A stretch of DNA of 9,797 bases from JBGOUJ01 sp041477005 (GTDB lineage: Bacteria; Acidobacteriota; Terriglobia; Bryobacterales; JACQDG01), in assembly GCA_041477005.1 (NCBI GenBank), contig JBGOUJ010000267.1, positions 1 to 9,797 on the forward strand. The letters are read 5' to 3'. The notes beneath the pieces are model-generated. The model was not told where the DNA came from. It searched no databases and was given only the letters and a program-made list of their open reading frames with translations. Position numbers and translations under genes: made by a program. The stretch's first letter is position 1, and every line of letters starts with the position of its first letter. Of this stretch, positions 1 to 5,351 are shown piece by piece.

Positions 1-1
1 C

Positions 2-922
2 GAAGACGGCCCTTGCTCCACCTACATTGGAACCGGCGCCTCCGGCCATTACGTGAAGATGGTCCACAACGGGATCGAGTACGGGATCATGCAGTTGATC
101 TGCGAGACCTACGACATCCTGCGCAAGTCCCTGGGCCTGGCCGCCGGCGAGATCCGCGAGATCTTCGTCAAGTGGAACGAAGGCGAGCTGAACTCCTTTC
201 TGATGGAGATCAGCGCCGTCGTGCTGGGCAAGATCGACGAGGAAGCAGGCCGCCCGCTGGTGGACCTGGTGCTGGACACGGCCGGCCAGAAAGGCACCGG
301 TAAATGGACGGCGCAATCGGCCCTCGATCTGGGCGTGCCGATCCCGACCCTGAGCGTGGCGGTCGAAGGCCGCATTCTCTCGGGGTACAAGAAGGAGCGG
401 CTGGAGGCGGCCAAAGTGCTTAAGGGGCCGAACGCCGCGTTTGCCGGCAATCGCGAAGCCTTCCTCAAGAGTCTGTGGGAAGGGTATTATCTGGCGATGC
501 TGGCCTGCTATGCGCAGGGGCTGGTGCTGTTGCAGGAGGCGTCGAAAGAACACAATTACAGCCTGAACCTGGCCGAGATCGCCCGCATCTGGAAGGGCGG
601 CTGCATTATCCGCTCCAAGCTGCTCGACCCGATCAAGCTGGCCTACAAGAAAAATCCCAGCCTGCCGAATCTGCTGGTGGACAAGCGGTTCAGCCGCCTG
701 GTCAATCGCTATTCGCGCGGGCTGCGGAAGGTGGTGCAGGCGGCGGCCAAGGCCGGCGTCCCGGCGCTGGCCTACAGCTCGACGCTCGGCTACATCGACA
801 GCTATCGCAGCGAGTTCCTGCCGGCCAACTTGCTCCAAGCCCAGCGCGACTATTTCGGCGCGCACACCTATCAGCGCGTGGATAAGGAAGGGACGTTCCA
901 CACGGAGTGGGGGAAGAATTGA
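2..922 (+). CDS. gnd: 6-phosphogluconate dehydrogenase, decarboxylating (3' part; 5' end outside window)
   Basis: This enzyme catalyses the NADP-dependent oxidative decarboxylation of 6-phosphogluconate to ribulose 5-phosphate in the oxidative pentose phosphate pathway, in the cytoplasm. The frame is already open at base 2, so 306 codons of a protein usually near 470-480 residues are visible; the N-terminal Rossmann NADP domain lies upstream. The signature GHYVKMVHNGIEYG is at 44-85. Within it the family's catalytic lysine (codon at 56-58), an Asn (68-70) and the catalytic glutamate (77-79) have the spacing of sheep Lys183/Asn187/Glu190. Further family hallmarks follow: GKWTAQSALDLGVPIPT (from about 299), the all-helical C-terminal domain, YRSEFLPANLLQAQRDYFGAHTY, and the closing FHTEW. 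The stop is TGA at 920-922. A HAD phosphatase gene follows after 52 bp. I see no disruption in the visible part. Confidence 0.97.
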   Translation, partial: EDGPCSTYIGTGASGHYVKMVHNGIEYGIMQLICETYDILRKSLGLAAGEIREIFVKWNEGELNSFLMEISAVVLGKIDEEAGRPLVDLVLDTAGQKGTGKWTAQSALDLGVPIPTLSVAVEGRILSGYKKERLEAAKVLKGPNAAFAGNREAFLKSLWEGYYLAMLACYAQGLVLLQEASKEHNYSLNLAEIARIWKGGCIIRSKLLDPIKLAYKKNPSLPNLLVDKRFSRLVNRYSRGLRKVVQAAAKAGVPALAYSSTLGYIDSYRSEFLPANLLQAQRDYFGAHTYQRVDKEGTFHTEWGKN

Positions 923-974
923 GCCGGCGGGCAATCGACAAATTGATACATCATAAATCAATAAATCGCCGAAT

Positions 975-1868
975 ATGTCTCAAGAAAAGCTCCGGCAGTT
1001 CCAGCCCACGCACGAATTCTTCATCGGGATGGATTCGGATGGCTGCGTCTTCGACTCGATGGAGATCAAGCACAAGGAGTGCTTTGCGCCGGTCTTCATC
1101 AAGCATTGGAAGCTCCAGGCGGCCTCTAAGTACGCGCGGACGGCCTGGGAGTTCGTCAATCTCTACTCGGTGTGGCGCGGGGCGAACCGCTTTCCGGCGC
1201 TGGCCAAGGTGCTCGATCTGCTGCGCGAATGGCCGGAGCCGATGCGGCGCGGCGTGCAGATTCCGGACATCACCCCGCTCAAGAACTTCATCAACTCCGG
1301 CCTGCCGCAGGGGAACCCGGCGCTTGAGGAGCTGTTGCGCCAGACCGACGATCCGGTGCTGAAGCGGACGCTCGACTGGAGCAAGGCCGTGAACCGGGCC
1401 ATCGCCGATCTGGTGGAGGGCGTGCCGCCATTTCCGGGCGTGCGCGAATGCCTCGACAAGCTGGCCCCGCGAGCCGACCTCGCGGTCGTCTCCGGCACCC
1501 CGGGCGAGGCGCTCGAGCGGGAGTGGGAGGAGCACAGGATCCAGCAGTACGCCGCCCTCATCGCCGGCCAGGAGATGGGGACGAAGAAGGAACACCTGGA
1601 GATCATGGCCAAAGGGAAGTACCCGCCGGAGCGGACGCTCATGATTGGCGACGCGGCGGGCGATCTGAAGGCGGCCCGCGCCAACAGCTTCCTGTTTTTC
1701 CCCATCAATCCGGGCCACGAAGAGGCGTGCTGGCAGGAGCTGCTCGAGCACGGCCTGGACCGTTTCTTCCGCGGCGCTTTCGCCGGCGAGTACGAGCAGA
1801 AACGCATCGCCGAATTCGAGAAGCTCCTTCCCGACACCCCGCCCTGGAAGCACCCGGCCGGGCACTGA
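975..1868 (+). CDS. HAD-superfamily hydrolase (putative phosphatase)
   Basis: This 297-residue soluble protein carries the four haloacid dehalogenase (HAD) motifs. Motif I is DSDGCVFD at residues 20-27, with the nucleophile Asp20 and the acid/base Asp22. Motif II is VVSGT, with Ser173. Motif III is probably Lys204 or Lys205. Motif IV is GDAAGD, with Asp226 and Asp230. The roughly 145 residues between motifs I and II form a large, mostly helical cap, bigger than in simple phosphoglycolate phosphatases. The only usable ATG is at 975, because an in-frame TAA lies at 954-956; no clear Shine-Dalgarno precedes it. It sits 52 bp after gnd on the same strand and probably shares its transcript. A role on a sugar phosphate or in metabolite repair near the pentose phosphate pathway is inference from position. 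The family assignment is firm and the substrate is unknown. Confidence 0.85.
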   Translation: MSQEKLRQFQPTHEFFIGMDSDGCVFDSMEIKHKECFAPVFIKHWKLQAASKYARTAWEFVNLYSVWRGANRFPALAKVLDLLREWPEPMRRGVQIPDITPLKNFINSGLPQGNPALEELLRQTDDPVLKRTLDWSKAVNRAIADLVEGVPPFPGVRECLDKLAPRADLAVVSGTPGEALEREWEEHRIQQYAALIAGQEMGTKKEHLEIMAKGKYPPERTLMIGDAAGDLKAARANSFLFFPINPGHEEACWQELLEHGLDRFFRGAFAGEYEQKRIAEFEKLLPDTPPWKHPAGH

Positions 1869-1872
1869 GGGC

Positions 1873-2001
1873 ATGTGCTTCTACAAGACGCCCTACATCG
1901 GCCAGAACGGCTGGGTCTCGTTGAAAGCCGGCGGGCCGCTCGACTGGACCGAAATCCGCCACCTCGTCACTGAAAGCTACCGCCTGGTGCAACATGCCTA
2001 G
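1873..2001 (+). pseudogene. C-terminal fragment of an MmcQ/YjbR (DUF419) family gene
   Basis: The frame from ATG 1873 to TAG 1999-2001 encodes only 42 residues. They resemble the C-terminal third of MmcQ/YjbR-like proteins: TPYIGQNGWVSLK, then a W-x-E-I helix and the closing ESYRLV. Full-length members are usually about 110-120 residues with a double-wing DNA-binding-like fold of unclear function. The missing N-terminal two thirds cannot be in another frame nearby, because the sequence directly upstream is the intact HAD gene, whose stop is 4 bp before this ATG. This therefore looks like a truncation by deletion rather than a frameshift. A GAGG at 1867-1870 is too close to the ATG to be a good ribosome site. 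The stop overlaps the next gene's ATG by 8 bp. I assign the family from memory of its C-terminal pattern; it could still be a small expressed ORF. Confidence 0.6.
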
Positions 2002-2551
2002 ATTGACCGGATTGAGCAAAGAACAAGTGAGCGGCGAGATTCGCAGCATCTTCGAGCGACAGGAGCAGCGCTACGGGATGCCGCTTTACAACCACATGGT
2101 GCTGGCGCGCCGGCCGGGCATTTTCCGCGGCTTCCGCGCGATGTGGGATGGTCTCGAAGAAGATGGGCTGCTGCCGGCCCGGCTTCGCGACTTGCTCAAC
2201 GTCAAGGTCGCTTCGCTCGTCGGCTGCGGGCTTTGAATCGAGCTGAACTCTGCCGTGGGCAGAGCCGATGGCGTCACCGACGCCGAGCTGGATGCGCTGG
2301 CGGACTATGCCGGCAGCTCGCTATTCAGCGCCCGCGACCGGGCCGCCCTGGCTTATGCCGAGGCCGTGACCACCGGATCGCGCGTGCCGGATGATTTGTT
2401 CGACCGTGTCCGGAAACACTTCACCCCGGACGAAATCGTGGAGCTAACCGCGACCATCACCTTTGAAATTTGCGCCGCCAAGTTCAATCGGGCGCTGGAT
2501 ATTGAGGCGCAAGGCGTTTGTCGCGTCGCCTTGCCGGTTCGGGATGCTTAG
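1994..2551 (+). CDS. AhpD-like carboxymuconolactone decarboxylase family protein, candidate selenoprotein (in-frame TGA = Sec81)
   Basis: Reading through the TGA at 2234-2236 gives a 185-residue protein of the AhpD/CMD family, small helical proteins of which the AhpD-like members carry a CxxC redox pair. Before the TGA lies LRDLLNVKVASLVGCGL, the helix leading into the CxxC motif. After it comes IELNSAVGRADGV, then SLFSARDRAALAYAEAVT and ELTATITFEICAAKFNRAL, all typical of the same family and all in the same frame. The TGA is codon 81, three after Cys78, so the motif reads Cys-Gly-Leu-Sec. In AhpD a His follows the second Cys by four; here that position is Asn85. A SECIS-like hairpin follows at 2248-2264. 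The ATG at 1994 overlaps the preceding gene fragment and has only a weak ribosome site. The alternative is a nonsense mutation (TGC or TGT to TGA) making a pseudogene. The exact Cys position, intact downstream frame and hairpin favour selenocysteine. The substrate is unknown; a thiol-based peroxide-reducing or redox role is inference from the family. Confidence 0.75.
2248..2264 (+). promoter_or_regulatory. Putative bacterial SECIS hairpin downstream of the in-frame UGA
   Basis: The bases CTCTGCC (2248-2254) and GGCAGAG (2258-2264) pair perfectly over 7 bp around a GTG loop (2255-2257). The stem starts 11 nt after the UGA at 2234-2236, and the apical loop lies 18 nt after it. The first loop base is G. 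Bacterial SECIS elements recognised by SelB are hairpins just 3' of the UGA, with the apical loop roughly 16-37 nt away and a G among its first two bases, so this fits. A further 4 bp (ATCG 2237-2240 with CGAT 2266-2269) could close a lower stem across an asymmetric internal loop. The hairpin lies inside the coding sequence, as bacterial SECIS elements do. Confidence 0.65.
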
Positions 2552-2552
2552 G

Positions 2553-2593
2553 GGTGGGACAGGTGAGCCCGAATGGCGCCCGCCTGTCCCGCC
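2553..2593. terminator. Hairpin between convergent genes, possible bidirectional transcription barrier
   Basis: The arms GGTGGGACAGG (2553-2563) and CCTGTCCCGCC (2583-2593) pair over 11 bp with one G-T wobble, around a 19-nt spacer. It begins right after the CMD gene stop at 2551 and ends 13 bp before the cold-shock gene stop at 2607, where a shared terminator would sit. No run of T follows it on either strand, so it is not a canonical intrinsic terminator. Confidence 0.45.
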
Positions 2594-2606
2594 GCCGGGT
2601 GGACGG

Positions 2607-2810
2607 TTAAAGAACCGAAACGTCCTCGGCCTGGAGGCCCTTGGGCCCCTTCTTCACGAGGAACTCAACCTGCGCTCCTTCGTCGAGGCTGCGGTAGCCG
2701 CTCGCCTGAATGGCGGAGAAGTGCACGAACACGTCGTCGCCGCTTTCCCGCTGAATGAAGCCAAAACCCTTGGCCGCATTAAACCACTTCACAGTACCTT
2801 TTTCTTTCAT
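2607..2810 (-). CDS. cspA: Cold-shock domain protein (CspA family)
   Basis: This 67-residue single cold-shock (OB-fold) domain protein matches the usual CspA length. It opens MKEKGTVKWFNAAKGFGFI, with the RNP1 motif KGFGFI at residues 14-19 and RNP2 VFVHF at 27-31. These aromatic residues bind single-stranded RNA or DNA, and proteins of this family act as RNA chaperones or antiterminators in the cytoplasm. The start codon is the ATG complementary to 2808-2810. An AAGGA lies 12 nt upstream of it (complement of 2823-2827), a rather long spacing. The gene is monocistronic and convergent with the CMD gene. A promoter with an extended -10 is visible about 110 bp upstream, giving a leader of about 100 nt, typical of csp genes whose mRNA leader folds in a temperature-dependent way. 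Whether this copy is cold-induced cannot be told from sequence. Confidence 0.96.
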   Translation of the reverse strand: MKEKGTVKWFNAAKGFGFIQRESGDDVFVHFSAIQASGYRSLDEGAQVEFLVKKGPKGLQAEDVSVL

Positions 2811-2919
2811 GGGTAAATCTTGTCCTTGTTTCTTGAGCTATTCGAACTCCTGAGCATCCACTACGAACGTTCCTGTCAGGAGCAGTTCAGAGGGCACCAA
2901 GAGGATCAAACGCAGCTTG

Positions 2920-2948
2920 AGTATAACACGAATCCGCTCCTGCGTCAC
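2920..2948 (-). promoter_or_regulatory. Sigma70-type promoter for the cold-shock gene (extended -10)
   Basis: On the minus strand the -10 box TATACT (complement of 2920-2925) is preceded by TGT, an extended -10 (TGn). A -35-like GTGACG (complement of 2943-2948) lies 17 nt upstream. The predicted start near 2913 gives a leader of about 100 nt. Confidence 0.6.
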
Positions 2949-3112
2949 CGAATTATTTTGTCGGGTTTTGGGTCCATCCGGCGGGCATCCTTAGGGCGCT
3001 CAATAAGATCGGGACCCCTGCGCCCGGGCCGATCTCGGAGGCGTATCGTGGCGGCGAGCGCAAAAACGGAGATGGCAGGCGGCACTGACGGATCGCTGAA
3101 ATGGGTCGGCCG

Positions 3113-3139
3113 TTTAGAGGGCTCGCGATGAGCTATACT
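3113..3139 (+). promoter_or_regulatory. Possible promoter of the MutS-like gene
   Basis: A -10 box TATACT is at 3134-3139. The best -35 is TTTAGA at 3113-3118, with a short 15-nt spacer, so the -35 is weak. The predicted start near 3146 gives a leader of about 40 nt before ATG 3187. Confidence 0.35.
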
Positions 3140-3186
3140 CGCGGAAGTCTTGGCTCTATGATCGACGGTCGACCGAGCCGGCGTGG

Positions 3187-4992
3187 ATGATCTCGAACAA
3201 AGCATCCGAGGGCGAAGGTCCCCGTGTTGAATATTCGCGGCGGTTGGAAGCCCGGCGTGCCGCCATCACGCGATACGACGCGCGGGACAGGATGCTGAGC
3301 TACTGCCGCCTGGCCGTGTCGGTCACGGCTGCGATCCTTGCTTTTCTTGCTCTCACACGCCCCAGCCCATCAGCTCTGTGGCTTCTGGCTCCCGGTTCTG
3401 TCTTTTTCTCTTTGGTAGTGGTGCACGACCGAGTCCGGCGGATGCGGGGCCGGTGCTCTCGCCGCGCCGCGTTTTACGAGAAGGGGCTGGCCCGCCTGGA
3501 CGACCGCTGGGTAGGAAGCGGAGAACCTGGCATGCGCTTTCTCGATCCGGCGCACCCCTACGCAGAGGACCTGGACCTGTTCGGGAAGGGCTCCTTGTTC
3601 GAGCTGCTGTGCACAGCGCGGACACCTGTGGGCGAGGAACTCCTAGCCGACTGGTTGCGCGCGCCTGCCCCACCTCCGGTCGTGCGCGCCCGGCAGGAGG
3701 CAGTCGCCGAACTCCGTTCGCGGCTAGACCTGCGCGAAGACCTGGCAGTCTTGGGGGAAGAAGTGCGATCCGCGGGGCCCTCGGAAGCACTCGCCGCCTG
3801 GGGCGCGGCGAAGGCGTCGCTCGATTCATACGCAACTCGACTGGCCGCCGCCCTGCTGGCGTGCCTGGGGGTCATCGGCTTGACAGCTTGGGCCGTTTGG
3901 GGGCAGCGAGACCTGTTCCTGCTGACGCTGTTGGTGGATGGGATCTTCCTTTGGAGCTTTCGCAAGCGGGTGGAGCGGGCGGCCCAAGCAGCCGAGAGCC
4001 TGGCCCGCGACCTCGGGCTCCTCTCGCAGATCCTGGCGCGGGTGGAACGCGAACCATTCAGCTCCGGTCGCCTTGTTGAGCTCCGTGCCATCCTGGATAC
4101 CGATGGGCGGCCTCCTTCGTTTCGGATCCGCAGACTGGACATCCTGATAAAGGCCCTCGAATCCAGAAGGAACATATTCGTCGGGGCGCTCGACCCCGTG
4201 GTGCTTTGGACCCTTCAATTCACGTTTGCCGTGGAGGCGTGGCGCAAGAACTTCGGTCCGGCCATCGGTCGCTGGCTAGCTGTGGTGGCCGAGTTTGAGG
4301 CCCTCTCGGCGCTCGCGAACTACTCCTACGAGCATCCCGCCGATCCCTTTGCCGAACTTGTCGAGGCGGGTCCGTATTTTGAGGCTGAGAACCTCACCCA
4401 CCCGTTGCTTCCGGAAAGCCGGGCTGTGAGCAACGACATCAGAATCGGCGGCGGGCTGCAGTTATTCGTCGTCAGCGGTTCCAACATGTCGGGAAAAAGC
4501 ACGTTGCTGCGGACTATCGGGACGAACGCGGTGCTGGCGCAGTGCGGCGCCCCGGTGCGGGCGACTCGGTTGCGGTTGTCGCCGTTGGCCGTCGGCGCCT
4601 CTATTCGCATCATGGACTCTCTCCAGGACGGAACGTCGCGGTTCTACGCCGAGATCACGCGACTCCGGCAGATCGTGGACCTGACTCGGGGACCGTTGCC
4701 GGCACTGTTTCTCCTGGACGAGTTGCTACAAGGCACGAACTCTCACGACCGGCGAATCGGCGCGGAAGGGGTGGTGCGTGGCCTCATTCAGCGGGGCGCG
4801 ATCGGTTTATTGACCACCCATGATCTAGCCTTGACCCAGATCGTCGACATCGTCGGTCCCAGCGCGGTGAATGTCCATTTTGAGGATCGCCTGGAGAACG
4901 GCAAGCTTCTCTTCGATTACCGCTTGCGCCCGGGCGTGACGAAAAGCAGCAACGCTCTCGAGCTGATGCGGTCGGTGGGGCTCGAGGTGTGA
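3187..4992 (+). CDS. Membrane-anchored MutS-like ATPase (MutS core and domain V, no mismatch-recognition domain)
   Basis: This 601-residue protein belongs to a MutS-related family distinct from mismatch-repair MutS1. Two hydrophobic hairpins are visible, at about residues 38-57/63-80 and 218-238/242-257, suggesting four membrane segments. Between them lies DLDLFGKGSLFELLCTA, followed by TPVGEELLADWL, typical of the MutS core (domain III). The C-terminal ABC-type ATPase has Walker A GSNMSGKST (431-439), Walker B LFLLDE (507-512), GTNSHDR following it (516-522), and the switch histidine in TTHD (543-546). The N-terminal mismatch-binding domain I (Phe-x-Glu motif) is absent, so a role in canonical mismatch repair is unlikely. 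Close relatives are usually annotated simply as 'MutS family DNA mismatch repair protein', which overstates the evidence. ATG 3187 is used because it opens the frame ahead of the first hydrophobic hairpin; the ribosome site is weak. The gene appears monocistronic, and its DNA or membrane role is unknown. Confidence 0.88.
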   Translation: MISNKASEGEGPRVEYSRRLEARRAAITRYDARDRMLSYCRLAVSVTAAILAFLALTRPSPSALWLLAPGSVFFSLVVVHDRVRRMRGRCSRRAAFYEKGLARLDDRWVGSGEPGMRFLDPAHPYAEDLDLFGKGSLFELLCTARTPVGEELLADWLRAPAPPPVVRARQEAVAELRSRLDLREDLAVLGEEVRSAGPSEALAAWGAAKASLDSYATRLAAALLACLGVIGLTAWAVWGQRDLFLLTLLVDGIFLWSFRKRVERAAQAAESLARDLGLLSQILARVEREPFSSGRLVELRAILDTDGRPPSFRIRRLDILIKALESRRNIFVGALDPVVLWTLQFTFAVEAWRKNFGPAIGRWLAVVAEFEALSALANYSYEHPADPFAELVEAGPYFEAENLTHPLLPESRAVSNDIRIGGGLQLFVVSGSNMSGKSTLLRTIGTNAVLAQCGAPVRATRLRLSPLAVGASIRIMDSLQDGTSRFYAEITRLRQIVDLTRGPLPALFLLDELLQGTNSHDRRIGAEGVVRGLIQRGAIGLLTTHDLALTQIVDIVGPSAVNVHFEDRLENGKLLFDYRLRPGVTKSSNALELMRSVGLEV

Positions 4993-5081
4993 CCCCCGGA
5001 TTTCCATTGTGAACCCGACGGCCCTAACCTTCTGATGCTCTCTGACGCCTTTATCCATACGGGTTCCGACGCGACGGAACA

Positions 5082-5268
5082 CACCAGGGCATGAGCCAAC
5101 TCATCGAACCGCACTTGACCGACCCACGGGGGACGAACACCCGGCTGCCCTTCGCCGACCTGCTGCGGCGGTCGGTGTACAGCCGGTGGATATGAGGACG
5201 TGAACGATGCCGAGCCGGTATCGGCGGACCCGACCTTCCGGCTGATCGGTTCGTGCGAAAAAATCCCG
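5082..5268 (+). pseudogene. Frameshifted N-terminal remnant of an IS1380-family-like transposase
   Basis: Two adjoining frames together recall the N-terminal region of IS1380-type DDE transposases. Frame one (from ATG 5091) gives LIEPHLTDPRGTNTRLPFA, then DLLRRSVYSR, and hits TGA at 5193. Frame two, from 5188, continues GYEDVNDAE (5188-5214), DPTFRLIGS (5227-5253) and EKI (5257-5265). In the family these join as VYSR, two residues, GYED. Here one base (5187) replaces those two codons, a net loss of 5 nt. Similarity stops near 5265, and no DDE catalytic region or matching terminal inverted repeat is visible in the window. The rest of the 359-bp gap between genes holds a candidate promoter (5269-5296) and, at 4993-5081, nothing I recognise. 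I identify the family from remembered motifs, not a search. Confidence 0.65.
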
Positions 5269-5296
5269 TTGAAACCGAGCCGGGCAGGTGTATACT
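5269..5296 (+). promoter_or_regulatory. Sigma70-type promoter for the amidohydrolase gene
   Basis: A -35 TTGAAA (5269-5274, five of six consensus bases) and a -10 TATACT (5291-5296, five of six) are separated by 16 nt. The predicted start near 5303 gives a leader of about 50 nt before ATG 5352. The -35 begins 4 bp after the last recognisable codon of the transposase remnant. Confidence 0.65.
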
Positions 5297-5351
5297 GCGC
5301 TCATCGGAAGGGTGAGATGGAGATTCCGGCTGAATAGTTTACGAGATCAGC

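Larger units (their letters stand above)
2811..3186. other. Divergent intergenic region between the cold-shock gene and the MutS-like gene
   Basis: This 376-bp stretch has no convincing protein-coding frame. It holds the promoter and leader of the cold-shock gene on the minus strand and a weaker candidate promoter for the MutS-like gene on the plus strand. A hairpin is possible at 3007-3034: GATCGG pairs with CCGATC and, past a 2-nt bulge, CCC with GGG, around an 8-nt loop. No T-run accompanies it on the plus strand. A 10-bp perfect palindrome, CGGTCGACCG, lies at 3166-3175, just before the MutS-like start; it might be an operator or chance. No tRNA-like fold was recognised. Confidence 0.6.

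Noticed and set aside
951..968. Short AT-rich tandem (ATAAATCA / ATAAATCG) before the HAD gene
   Set aside because: Two imperfect 8-bp copies in AT-rich intergenic DNA are within chance, and no promoter boxes fit around them.
951..1874. 307-codon open frame on the minus strand
   Set aside because: It lies entirely opposite the HAD gene, which has clear catalytic motifs. The translation is rich in Arg, Leu and Gly without recognisable domains, as expected for an antisense shadow in GC-rich DNA.
2255..2551. Independent gene starting at GTG 2255
   Set aside because: It has no ribosome site, starts inside the loop of the hairpin, and its residues are the second half of the CMD fold in the same frame as 1994-2233. 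Read-through of the TGA explains it better.
3007..3034. Hairpin as an intrinsic terminator
   Set aside because: It sits between divergent genes with no gene ending nearby and has no convincing T-run, so a terminator role has no support.
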